Shown: positions 26,334 to 34,774 of the stretch, piece after piece | Layout: each line of letters starts with the position of its first letter | Position numbering within the stretch: the first letter of the stretch is position 1 | Assembly (NCBI RefSeq): GCF_902498995.1 | Contig: NZ_CABVLY010000031.1 | Coordinates: 1 to 64,000 of the forward strand | Source: Burkholderia anthina | GTDB lineage: Bacteria; Pseudomonadota; Gammaproteobacteria; Burkholderiales; Burkholderiaceae | Direction of reading: 5' to 3' | DNA length: 64,000 nucleotides | Position numbers and translations under genes: made by a program | The notes under the pieces: model-generated | Told to the model about the DNA's origin: nothing | The model's database searches: none | The model's input: only the letters and a program-made list of their open reading frames with translations

Positions 26334-26362
26334 ACTATACACACGGCGATGGTGCGTTGCAA
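26334..26362 (-). promoter_or_regulatory. Promoter of the putative small RNA
   Basis: On the minus strand TTGCAA (26357-26362) and TATAGT (26334-26339) are spaced by exactly 17 bases, a good sigma-70 promoter about 7 bases before the predicted RNA start. Confidence 0.65.
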
Positions 26363-26615
26363 TATTTCGAGTGTAAAAAATCGTCAGGACGGCGATTTGT
26401 CGCAGCCGCACTGCAGCAAAAGCGTGACGGGATGATGACGAAAGCGGCGCCCGGACAGCGCCGGCGCGGCTTTTCGTCCGATCGAACGATTGCGATATGC
26501 CCCCGGTTTATGTTCCGCTTTCGCCGACGCGAATCACAGAGCAAGATTCAGGGCGCGACGGCATGTGCCGATGTCTAGAGTAGGCACCATCTACACTAGA
26601 GAGTGCGAGGTTCAG

Positions 26616-27707
26616 ATGAAAACCGCCTATCCGACCGACGATGCCCGCTGGGGCGCCGTGACCGCCCGCGATCCGCATGCGGACGGCGCGTTCTTCTATG
26701 CCGTGCGCACGACCGGCGTGTTCTGCCGCCCGAGCTGCGCGTCGCGGCTGCCGCGGCGCGAGCACGTGTCCTTCTTTGCCGATCCGGCCGCCGCACGTGC
26801 AGCCGGGTTCCGGCCGTGCAAGCGCTGCCAGCCGGAAGGGCTGCCGCGCGAGCTGGAAATCGTCAATCGCGCGTGCGCGGTGCTCGACGCGGATGCCGAG
26901 CGGCTCACGCTGCAGCAACTGAGCGACGCCGTGCATGTGAGCCCGTTCCATCTGCAGCGGCTCTTCAAGCGCGTGGTCGGCGTGTCGCCGCGACAGTATC
27001 AGGCCGCGCAGCGCGGCGCCGCGCTGCGGCAGGCGCTGCAAAGCGGGCAGCCGGTCACGCAGGCCGCCGTCGACGCGGGCTTCAATTCGCCGTCGCGGCT
27101 CTATGCATCGGTGCCGCGCGAGCTCGGGATGGCGCCGTCCGCGTTCCGCCGCCAGGGCGCCGGCCTGCGGATCGACTATGCGACCGCGGCGACGCCGCTC
27201 GGCACGGTGCTCGTCGCCGCGACCGGACAGGGCATCTGCCGGATCGCGTTCGGCGACGCGCCGGCCGCGCTCGTCGCCGAGCTGACGGACGCGTTCGCGC
27301 GCGCCGAGCTGGTCGAAGCGCCGTCGCGGCTCGCGCCGTTCGTCGCGCAGATCCGGGCGTACCTGGACGGCACGCGGCACGCGTTCGACCTGCCGCTCGA
27401 CATCGCGCCGACCGCGTTCCAGCAGCGCGTGTGGGAAGCGCTCACGCATATCCCGTACGGCGAAACGCGCAGCTATTCGGAGATCGCCGAGGCGCTGGGC
27501 TCGCCACGCGCGGTGCGGGCCGTCGCGTCGGCATGCGCGTCGAACCCGGTCGCGCTCGCGATTCCGTGTCACCGTGTCGTGCAGAAGGGCGGCGCGCTCG
27601 CCGGATATCGCTGGGGCGTGCGCCGCAAGGCGACGCTGCTCGCATCCGAGGCGCGTCATGCGCACGGCGATGAAACCGATGTCGTTGCGGAGGGCAGCGC
27701 AGCTTGA
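26616..27707 (+). CDS. ada: Ada: O6-methylguanine/phosphotriester methyltransferase and regulator
   Basis: A 363-residue complete Ada, the alkylation-damage sensor. The N-terminal zinc domain has Cys37, Cys41, Cys68 and Cys71 (FCRPSC and PCKRC); Cys37 takes a methyl from DNA phosphotriesters and turns the protein into an activator. An AraC-type helix-turn-helix follows (about 95-180, with VSPFHLQRLFKRVVGVSPRQ). The C-terminal suicide methyltransferase has the PCHRVV motif with Cys318. ATG at 26616 follows GAGG. The stop overlaps the start of the alkA-like gene, so both repair genes are translated together, an adaptive-response operon. Confidence 0.96.
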   Translation: MKTAYPTDDARWGAVTARDPHADGAFFYAVRTTGVFCRPSCASRLPRREHVSFFADPAAARAAGFRPCKRCQPEGLPRELEIVNRACAVLDADAERLTLQQLSDAVHVSPFHLQRLFKRVVGVSPRQYQAAQRGAALRQALQSGQPVTQAAVDAGFNSPSRLYASVPRELGMAPSAFRRQGAGLRIDYATAATPLGTVLVAATGQGICRIAFGDAPAALVAELTDAFARAELVEAPSRLAPFVAQIRAYLDGTRHAFDLPLDIAPTAFQQRVWEALTHIPYGETRSYSEIAEALGSPRAVRAVASACASNPVALAIPCHRVVQKGGALAGYRWGVRRKATLLASEARHAHGDETDVVAEGSAA

Positions 27708-28678
27708 GCATTGAACAAACCATGATCACGTCCATCGCGAACGGCGGCCATGTGCCGCCGTCCGCGCAGATGGAACTGCGCTTCAAGGCGCCGTACGACT
27801 GGGCGCGCGTGCTGCGCTTCTTCAGCGGACGTGCGATTCCGGGCGTCGAGCAGGTCGTCGACGGCGTGTATCGTCGCATCGTCGATCTGAATGGCGACGC
27901 GGGCCGGCTCACCGTCACGAAGCATCCGCGCAGGCATTGCCTGATCGCGACGGTCGAAGGGGCGGCCGCGCGTCGTGTCGACGACGCATTCGCGCGTCGC
28001 GTCGCGTCGATGTTCGACCTCGGCGCCGATCCGGCCGCGATCGGCGGCGCGCTCGGGCGCGATCCGTGGTTCGCGCCGCTCGTCGAGGCCGCGCCGGGAT
28101 TGCGCGTGCCGGGTGCCTGGTCTGGGTTCGAACTCGCGGTGCGCGCGATCGTCGGCCAGCAGGTGAGCGTGAAGGCGGCGACGACGATCGTCGGCCGGCT
28201 CGTCGAACGGGCGGGCGAGCGCGTCGCCCATGACGGCGGCACGGCCGCGCCGGACGGCGCGCCCGCGTGGCGTTTTCCGACGCCGGACGCGCTGGCTGCG
28301 TGCGATCTCCAGAAGATCGGGATGCCCGGCAAGCGGGCGGCGGCGCTGACGGGCATGGCGCGCGCGGTGGCGGCCGGCGACGTGCCGCTCGACCCCGCGC
28401 ATGCCGATCTCGGCACGCTGCGCAGCGCGTGGCTCGATCTGCCGGGCATCGGCCCGTGGACCGTCGAATACATCGCGATGCGCGCATGGCGCGACCCCGA
28501 CGCGTGGCCGGCGTCCGATCTCGTGCTGATGCAGTCGATCACCGCGCGCGATCCGTCGCTCGACCGGCTCGCGAGCCAGAAGCATCGCACCGAAGGCTGG
28601 CGGCCGTGGCGCGCGTATGCGGCGCTGCATTTGTGGAACGACGTGGCGGACCGGGCCGGCGGCGCGCGCGGCGGGTGA
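27704..28678 (+). CDS. alkA: DNA-3-methyladenine glycosylase II (AlkA-like)
   Basis: A 324-residue glycosylase that removes alkylated bases such as 3-methyladenine. An AlkA_N-like domain (about 20-120, LRFKAPYDWARVLRFFSGR) precedes the helix-hairpin-helix core (AWSGFELAVRAIVGQQVSVKA and LPGIGPWTVEYIAMRAW). The catalytic Asp is in WPASDLVLMQ. The TTG at 27704 overlaps the ada stop and has GGAGGG eight bases upstream, so it is preferred to the ATG at 27722, which lacks a ribosome site. The pairing with ada makes an alkylation-repair operon. Confidence 0.93.
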   Translation: MSIEQTMITSIANGGHVPPSAQMELRFKAPYDWARVLRFFSGRAIPGVEQVVDGVYRRIVDLNGDAGRLTVTKHPRRHCLIATVEGAAARRVDDAFARRVASMFDLGADPAAIGGALGRDPWFAPLVEAAPGLRVPGAWSGFELAVRAIVGQQVSVKAATTIVGRLVERAGERVAHDGGTAAPDGAPAWRFPTPDALAACDLQKIGMPGKRAAALTGMARAVAAGDVPLDPAHADLGTLRSAWLDLPGIGPWTVEYIAMRAWRDPDAWPASDLVLMQSITARDPSLDRLASQKHRTEGWRPWRAYAALHLWNDVADRAGGARGG

Positions 28679-29152
28679 AGGGCGTGGTAGCCGGTCGTCC
28701 GGGGTGAGCGAGCGCCGCCGCGATGCAGCTCGTGCAGGGCGAACGCCGGGCGGATCGGTCGGCCTCCTCATGGTTGCGCCCGCTGCGCGCGATTCGGCGA
28801 ATCCGGCTCGGGCCATGTCGAATGCACGGCGCGATTCGCGTACGGCGAGCACGGTTGACGGGTTCGGTAGCGCCGGTTGCACCTGTCGCCGCAGAGGTGC
28901 ACGCCGTGTTCCGTCCGACGAATTCGCATCGATCGCCACGCGCGTCGGCATCGACGCGAAGCCGGCCGTGCGCGACACGATGGCCGCCATCGCTCCGTCC
29001 GGCGGCCCGCCGCGCCGTGCGCGGCCTGCCCTGAGCCGCCTCAAGCGCGTGTTACGGCGAGATGTTAAAGTGCCCGCTACCAACGAAGCGACCAATAATC
29101 CAGCCGGCCGCGCGCGGCGTTCTGCACGCGGCCGTCACGCACTTGCGTCTCC
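28679..29152. other. Intergenic region before gshA, no gene recognised
   Basis: About 470 bases of GC-rich DNA between alkA and gshA. The open frames here are short and lack ribosome-binding sites or family similarity. A TGTTAAAGT stretch near 29060 might be part of the gshA promoter, but no -35 partner is convincing. Confidence 0.45.
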
Positions 29153-30766
29153 ATGTCGAACACCATGACTCACCGCCAGTCCGAACTGCTGCTGAATCGT
29201 CTCGAAGCGCTGAGCTCGGGCCCGACGCGGCAGCATCTGCCCGACGGCCTGCGCGGCATCGAAAAGGAAAGCCTGCGCGTGACGCGCGACGGGATGATCG
29301 CGTTCACGCCGCATCCGCGCGCACTCGGTTCGGCACTCACGCACCCGTCGCTGACCACCGACTATTCCGAAGCGCTGATCGAACTGATCACGCCGGCGGA
29401 ACCCGACGCATCGATCACGCTCGAGCGTCTCGACGATCTGCACCGCTACGTGTATGCGTCGCTCGGCGACGAGATGCTGTGGAACGACTCGATGCCGGGC
29501 CTGTTGCCGGCCGACGATGACATTCCGATCGCCGATTACGGCACGTCGAACATCGGCCGCCTGAAGACGGTGTACCGCCGCGGCCTCGCGTATCGCTACG
29601 GCCGCACGATGCAGTGCATCGCCGGTATCCACTACAACTACTCGCTGCACGAGGAAGTGTGGCGGCGCCTGCATGCGGAAGAAGGGTCGACGGCCACGCT
29701 CGTCGATTACCAGTCGGAGCGCTATCTCGCGCAGATCCGCAACTTCCGCCGCCGCAGCTGGCTGCTGATGTACCTGTTCGGCGCATCGCCGGCGCTCGAC
29801 GCGAAATTCCTGCGCGGCAAGCCGCACAAGCTCGACGCATTCGATGCCGATACGCTGTACCGGCCGTATGCGACGAGCCTGCGGATGAGCGACCTCGGTT
29901 ACTCGAACACGACCGCGCAGGCCGCGCTGCACGTCGACTACAACACGCTGCCCGGTTATCTCGACGCGCTGTCGAAGGCCGTGAGCGAAGCGTATCCGCC
30001 GTACGAGGCGATCGGCACGCACCGCGACGGCGAGTGGATCCAGATCAACACGAACGTGCTGCAGATCGAGAACGAGTTCTACTCGACGATCCGGCCGAAG
30101 CGCGTCACGTATTCGGGCGAGCGTCCGCTGCATGCGCTCGCGTCGCGCGGCGTGCAGTACATCGAAGTGCGCTGCCTCGACATCGACCCGTTCGAACCGA
30201 CCGGCATCGCGCTCGACACCGCGCGCTTCATCGACGCGTTCCTGCTCGCCTGTGCGCTCGACGACAGCCCGATGCTCGACTGCGATGCGTACAAGGAAGC
30301 GAATGCGAACTTCGGCAGCGTGACGATGGACGGCCGCAAGCCGGGGCTCACGCTGACGCGCGACGGCCAGCCGGTCACGCTGCAGGCGTGGGCGGACGAC
30401 CTGATGGCCGATATCGAGACCATCGGGCGCCGGCTCGACGAGATTCGTGGCGGCGACGAGCATGTGCGCGCGATCGCCGCGCAGCGCGAGAAGCTTGCGG
30501 ATCCGGAGCGTACGCCGTCGGCGCGCGTGCTGCGTACGATGCGCGAGAACGGGCAGTCGTTCCTCGACTTCGCGCTCGCGCACAGCGAAGTGCATGCCGC
30601 GCACTTCCGTGCGAATCCGCCTTCGGCCGATACGATGCGCGCCGAGCAGGCGCTTGCCGCGAAGTCGCTCGCCGAGCAGGCCGAACTGGAGGCGAAGGAG
30701 GCCGGATCGTTCGACGCGTTCGTCGCGGCCTATCGTGCGTACACGCTGAACCGCTTCAGCGTTTGA
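29153..30766 (+). CDS. gshA: Glutamate-cysteine ligase
   Basis: A 537-residue gamma-glutamylcysteine synthetase, the first enzyme of glutathione synthesis (ATP-dependent joining of glutamate and cysteine). The gamma-proteobacterial-type signature LRGIEKESLRVTRDG, the TDYSEALIELITP segment and the MQCIAGIHYNYSL strand with active-site residues are intact. The ORF begins MSNTMTHRQSELL; the second Met at 29165 is an alternative start. Downstream, an 11-bp GC hairpin (30775-30799) without a T-run may protect the mRNA end. A single-gene unit. Confidence 0.96.
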   Translation: MSNTMTHRQSELLLNRLEALSSGPTRQHLPDGLRGIEKESLRVTRDGMIAFTPHPRALGSALTHPSLTTDYSEALIELITPAEPDASITLERLDDLHRYVYASLGDEMLWNDSMPGLLPADDDIPIADYGTSNIGRLKTVYRRGLAYRYGRTMQCIAGIHYNYSLHEEVWRRLHAEEGSTATLVDYQSERYLAQIRNFRRRSWLLMYLFGASPALDAKFLRGKPHKLDAFDADTLYRPYATSLRMSDLGYSNTTAQAALHVDYNTLPGYLDALSKAVSEAYPPYEAIGTHRDGEWIQINTNVLQIENEFYSTIRPKRVTYSGERPLHALASRGVQYIEVRCLDIDPFEPTGIALDTARFIDAFLLACALDDSPMLDCDAYKEANANFGSVTMDGRKPGLTLTRDGQPVTLQAWADDLMADIETIGRRLDEIRGGDEHVRAIAAQREKLADPERTPSARVLRTMRENGQSFLDFALAHSEVHAAHFRANPPSADTMRAEQALAAKSLAEQAELEAKEAGSFDAFVAAYRAYTLNRFSV

Positions 30767-30864
30767 TCGCCGCCGCCCGCTGCGCGACGCGCAGCGGGCC
30801 GGCCGGCTGCGGGCCGGGTTGTAGCGCGCTCATGCGCTCGTCCCGGTTTCTCCCGCTTCAAGCA

Positions 30865-31176
30865 TCAATGATGCGCGTACGTGTCGCGATCGACCACCTG
30901 CGGCAGCGCCGGCTTCCCCGATTCCACATTTGCATGGCCGTTGCTGCCGTAGCCGGCCGCGTCGCCGCGCGCCTGCGCGGCACGCTGCATGACTTCCTGC
31001 ATGTTTTGCGGAAAGTCGGGACTGCTGGCGAGACTCGTCCGGTAGCCGGCGGCCTGCAATTCCACGAGTTCCTGGCGAACGTCCGCACGCGTCAGCGTCG
31101 ACGCGGCCTGGGCCTGGGCGGCCACGGCCGAGCCGATCAGCAGTAACGTGCAGGCCGCAAGTTTCATGGTTTTCAT
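30865..31176 (-). CDS. DUF4148 family secreted protein
   Basis: A 103-residue protein with a Sec signal (MKTMKLAACTLLLIGSAVAA, cleavage likely after AQA). It is followed by the DUF4148 hallmark LTRADVRQELVELQAAGY and a short disordered tail. The family is abundant in Burkholderia and its function is unknown. ATG at 31176 with GGAGC seven bases upstream. It is convergent with gshA. Confidence 0.88.
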   Translation of the reverse strand: MKTMKLAACTLLLIGSAVAAQAQAASTLTRADVRQELVELQAAGYRTSLASSPDFPQNMQEVMQRAAQARGDAAGYGSNGHANVESGKPALPQVVDRDTYAHH

Positions 31177-31631
31177 CGTGTTTGCTCCGTGAAGTTCCGG
31201 AGCCGCGCATTCGTCGGCGCGGGCGGAATCGATGCAGCCAGTCTAGGCTTCGGACGCCAAACGAAACATCCCGCTCGCCGTCAGGCACCTTTGCCGGCTG
31301 TGCAACATTGCGGCGACTGGCTGGCGCGCGCGTCAGCCAGCCGCCATCGGCCGTTCATCGTGCGGCCGGCGGCGTGTCGCGGGCGCCGCGCATCGGGCTT
31401 GTCCCCCCTTGTGCAAGCGCGATGCGCCTCCTAACCTTTTTAAGCGACCGATCGGTCGGCGCTGTCGCATGGTTGCATGCGCAAACGTCGGGGATCGTCG
31501 CGTCCGTGGAACGAACACTTGGCACGAGGCGAAGCACGCGCGACGGCGCAGGCTATCGCCGACTGCACAAGCCGCAAGAATCGGAGCACGCGCCGAAGCG
31601 CCAAGTCCTGCCGGCATCCGAGCGGCCACGG
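31177..31631. other. Intergenic region upstream of the repeat array
   Basis: About 450 bases with no recognisable gene. The right end (about 31590-31631) has degenerate pieces resembling the repeat unit that follows (GCGCCGAAGCGCC, then a GGAGCATGGGG stretch). The promoter for the downstream lactate permease should lie here or in the array but was not identified. Confidence 0.45.
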
Positions 31632-31871
31632 AGCATGGGGCTGGAGCAAGCACCCAAGCGCCAGCTCCAATCGACCGCGAAGCATGGGACTGGAGTAAAG
31701 CGCTAAAGCGCCGACTCCAATCGACCGCAAAGCATGGGATTGGAGTAAGCGCCAAAGCGCCGACTCCAATCGACCGCAAAGCATGGGATTGGAGTAAGCG
31801 CTAAAGCGCCGACTCCAATCGACCGCAAAGCATGGGATTGGAGTAAGCGCTAAAGCGCCAACTCCAATCGA
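31632..31871. repeat. Tandem array of five 49-50-bp dyad-containing repeats
   Basis: The core CTCCAATCGACCGC begins at 31665, 31715, 31764, 31813 and, truncated, at 31862, so the spacing is 50, 49, 49 and 49 bases. Three central units are nearly identical. Each unit has two dyads: GCGC-TAAA-GCGC (or CAAA) and ACTCCAATC/GATTGGAGT, 9-bp arms with a 15-base loop. The array ends 13 bases before the lactate permease ATG, so the last half-unit lies in the ribosome-binding region. It may be a cis-regulatory array, a hairpin-rich leader or a decaying repeat family. Confidence 0.9.
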
Positions 31872-31884
31872 CAACGGAGACACG

Positions 31885-33525
31885 ATGAATCCCACTGCAG
31901 CCCTGCCGCCCGGCATCTTGTTCGCACAGCCGTTGACGCCCGTCGCCAACTCGCTGTTCCTGTCGTTTCTCGTCGCGGTGATCCCGATCGCGGTCGCGCT
32001 GATCGCGCTCGGCGTGCTGCGCCGGCCGGCGTGGCAGGCGTCGCTGGCCGGGCTCGTCGCCGGCCTCGCGGTCGCGATCGGCGCGTGGGGCATGCCGGCC
32101 GGCCTCGCGCTCAACGCGGTCGGCGCCGGCATGGCGCTCGCGGTCGTGCCCGTGATGTGGATCGTCTTCAACGCCTTGCTGCTGTACAACATCGCGGTGA
32201 AGTCGGGGCGCTTCGACCAGTTCCGGCAGTGGATGCTCGACAACCTGCCCGACGATCGGCGCCTCGTGCTGCTCGTCGTCGCGTTCTCGTTCGGCTGCCT
32301 GCTCGAAGGGATCTCGGGCTTCGGCACGCCGGTCGCGATCACCAGCGCGCTGCTGATCGCACTCGGCTTCCCCGCGCTCGAAGCGCTCACCTACACGCTG
32401 CTGTTCAACACGGCGCCGGTCGCGTTCGGCGCGCTCGGCGTGCCGATCACCGTGCTCGGCGCGGTCACGTCGCTGCCGCCGACCACGCTTGCCGCGATGG
32501 TCGGCCGGCAACTGCCGTTCTTTGCGCTGCTGCTGCCGTTCTACGTGGTCGGCGCGTATGGCGGCCTGCGCTCGATTGCGAAGCTGTGGCCCGCGCTGCT
32601 CGTGTCCGGCGGCAGCTTCGCGATTGCGCAGTTCGTCACGTCGAACTTCCTCGGCTATCAGCTCACCGACGTGCTGGCGTCGCTCACGTCGCTGATCGTC
32701 ACGATCGGCTTCCTGCAGGTGTGGAAGCCGCAGCCCGATCCGCAGTATGCGCTCGCGCGCAGCGTGCCAGCGACGGCCGGCGCCGCGCGTGCGGGTTTCG
32801 GCGGCTGGCTGCCGTGGATCGTCGTGTCGGTGGTCGTGATCGTCTGGGTGCACGCGAACATCGCCGCGATCGGCGACGTGAAGATCAAGTGGCCGGGCCT
32901 GCACAACACGGTGTTCGTGTCGCTGTACCACAAGCCGTATGCGGCGATCTGGGACTTCCAGCCGCTCGGCACCGGCACCGCGATCCTCGTGTCGGCAATC
33001 ATCACGGCCGCGATGACGCGCACGGGCATCGGCGCGTTCTTCGAATGCGTGGTCAAGACGTGGCGGCAGACGTGGATCGCGATCGTCACGGTGATGATGA
33101 TCGTCGGCCTCGCGTACCTGCTGAACTACTCGGGGATCAGCTACACGCTCGGCACCGGCGTCGCGTCGACCGGCGCGCTGTTCCCGCTCGTGTCGGCGTC
33201 GCTCGGCTGGATCGCGGTGTTCCTGTCCGGCAGCGATACGTCGGGCAATGCGCTGTTCGGCAACCTGCAGGTCGTCGCCGCCCGGCAGCTCGGCCTCGAT
33301 CCGGTGCTGATGGCCGCGACCAACTCGTCCGGCGGCGTGATGGGCAAGATGATCTCGCCGCAGAACATCGCGACGGGCGTGTCGACGACGGACCTGAAGG
33401 GGCAGGAGGGCGTCGTGTTCGCGCGCACCTTCTGGCACAGCGTGATTCTCACGCTGCTGCTCGGCGTACTGGTGTTCCTGCAGCAGCACGTGCTGACGTG
33501 GATGATCCCGGCGCTGCCGAAGTAA
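31885..33525 (+). CDS. L-lactate permease (LctP family)
   Basis: A 546-residue inner-membrane transporter of the lactate permease family, taking up L-/D-lactate and glycolate with protons. About 13 hydrophobic segments are visible. The conserved EGISGFGTPVAITSALLIAL motif is near residue 140 and FLSGSDTSGNALFGNLQ near 450. GGAG lies 5 bases before the ATG. No lactate dehydrogenase gene is adjacent in the window, so the partner enzyme is elsewhere. The 49-bp repeat array immediately upstream is a strong candidate for its control region. Confidence 0.94.
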   Translation: MNPTAALPPGILFAQPLTPVANSLFLSFLVAVIPIAVALIALGVLRRPAWQASLAGLVAGLAVAIGAWGMPAGLALNAVGAGMALAVVPVMWIVFNALLLYNIAVKSGRFDQFRQWMLDNLPDDRRLVLLVVAFSFGCLLEGISGFGTPVAITSALLIALGFPALEALTYTLLFNTAPVAFGALGVPITVLGAVTSLPPTTLAAMVGRQLPFFALLLPFYVVGAYGGLRSIAKLWPALLVSGGSFAIAQFVTSNFLGYQLTDVLASLTSLIVTIGFLQVWKPQPDPQYALARSVPATAGAARAGFGGWLPWIVVSVVVIVWVHANIAAIGDVKIKWPGLHNTVFVSLYHKPYAAIWDFQPLGTGTAILVSAIITAAMTRTGIGAFFECVVKTWRQTWIAIVTVMMIVGLAYLLNYSGISYTLGTGVASTGALFPLVSASLGWIAVFLSGSDTSGNALFGNLQVVAARQLGLDPVLMAATNSSGGVMGKMISPQNIATGVSTTDLKGQEGVVFARTFWHSVILTLLLGVLVFLQQHVLTWMIPALPK

Positions 33526-33634
33526 CGCGCGGCGCAGGGCAGGAAGGAAGGCACGAGGAAAACAACGAGGGAAGGCGCGGGAATAGCGCCGGAAAGACGA
33601 TGGAAGGGCGCGGAACCGGTGAACGCGCGGCGGC

Positions 33635-34543
33635 TCAGCGCGCGTTCACCTGCCGCGTTGCAGGCATCGCGTCGTGCGCTGCATGCTGCGCCGGCAGGAT
33701 GCACGCGAGGAACGCATCGATCGCGGGGCTGTGGCGGCGCGCCTTCAGGTAGTACACGTATTCGTCGATCGTCGTGTCGACACCGCGCAGCTCGACGATG
33801 CGCAGGTCCGGATGACGCTCGGCCTCGCCGCGCGGAAAGAGGCTCCCGCCGACGCCGTGCAGGACGGCCTCGCGGATCGCTTCGCGGCTGCCGATCTCGG
33901 CGACCGAGGTGGCCGCGACGCCGGCCGATGCGAGGATCGTCTCCGTGCAGCGGCGCGTGACCGAGCCTTCCTCGCGAATCAGCAGCCGCACGTCGGCGAG
34001 CTGCGCGGCGTCGATCGCGTCGAAGCGCGCGAGCGGATGGTCGCGATGCACGACGAGCACCAGCGGATCGGTCGAGATCACCTTGCGTTCGAGGCCTTCC
34101 GCATCATTGCGCTGCGACGACACCGCGAGATCGATGCGGAATTCGTGCAGCGCCTGCAGGATTTCCTCGGAATTGCCGATCCGGCACGTGAGCGCGATCG
34201 ATGGATGCGCGTGCGAGAAACGGCCGACCGCATCCATGATGTAGTACGGCCCGGTCGCGCCGATCCGCAGCTGACCTTCGAACAGGCCGCCGATGTTGCG
34301 CAGCGTGACGTCGGCCTGCGCTTCGAGCGCGATCATCTTCTCGATGAGCGGCAGCAGCTCGATGCCGGTCTCGGTGACCTCGAGCTTGCGGCCGCTGCGG
34401 TAGAACAACTCGACGCCGTACAGCTGCTCGACCTGCCGGATCTGCGCGGCGATCGTCGGCTGGCTCACGCCGAGGTGGCGCGCGGCGCGCGTGATGCTGC
34501 CCTGCCGGACGGTCGCATGGAACGCCTTCAGCTGATCGAACAC
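33635..34543 (-). CDS. LysR-family regulator of the AEP-catabolism type
   Basis: A 302-residue LysR regulator with an N-terminal winged helix (SITRAARHLGVSQPTIAAQI, residues about 16-35) and a periplasmic-binding-like effector domain (about 90-290). GTG start at 34543 with GGGAG upstream. LysR proteins of this clade are often found beside 2-aminoethylphosphonate genes in Burkholderia and relatives, and the AEP locus lies nearby, so a role in phosphonate control is plausible. It is divergent from the phospholipase C gene and convergent with the lactate permease, so either could be its target instead. Confidence 0.85.
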   Translation of the reverse strand: MFDQLKAFHATVRQGSITRAARHLGVSQPTIAAQIRQVEQLYGVELFYRSGRKLEVTETGIELLPLIEKMIALEAQADVTLRNIGGLFEGQLRIGATGPYYIMDAVGRFSHAHPSIALTCRIGNSEEILQALHEFRIDLAVSSQRNDAEGLERKVISTDPLVLVVHRDHPLARFDAIDAAQLADVRLLIREEGSVTRRCTETILASAGVAATSVAEIGSREAIREAVLHGVGGSLFPRGEAERHPDLRIVELRGVDTTIDEYVYYLKARRHSPAIDAFLACILPAQHAAHDAMPATRQVNAR

Positions 34544-34774
34544 GACTCGGCTTCTCCCCCCTCTTCATCGCGCGTCAGCGTAGCGTGCGCATGTGTCGGC
34601 CGGATGAAAGGCGCGTCGCGCGCCGCTTCGCAAAAAAGCTGGGGGTGAGCGCAAGAAACCTGCTGGAACCGGTCACGGCCGGGACATGCCGGTGCGGACT
34701 AATAGCGGCAACGCACCGACCGCCGGCCCCGCTCGACCGGCGCCATCCCTCCTACGACAAACAGGATCTTCTTC

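Noticed and set aside
26316..26440. 39-codon plus-strand frame behind AGGAGGAG
   Set aside because: The ribosome-like purine tracts are explained by the complementary anti-Shine-Dalgarno motifs of the minus-strand RNA. The peptide has no features, and the promoter and terminator are oriented for the minus strand. It remains a weak alternative.
30775..30799. Intrinsic terminator after gshA
   Set aside because: The 11-bp GC hairpin is clear, but no T-run follows on either strand, so it was only noted with the gene.
31632..31871. CRISPR array
   Set aside because: The units are contiguous tandem copies with a period of 49 bases and no unique spacers, and no cas gene is present.
31440..32390. 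Minus-strand open frames running through the repeat array
   Set aside because: The repeats lack stops in several frames, so long frames arise by chance. They have no ribosome site and overlap the lactate permease.
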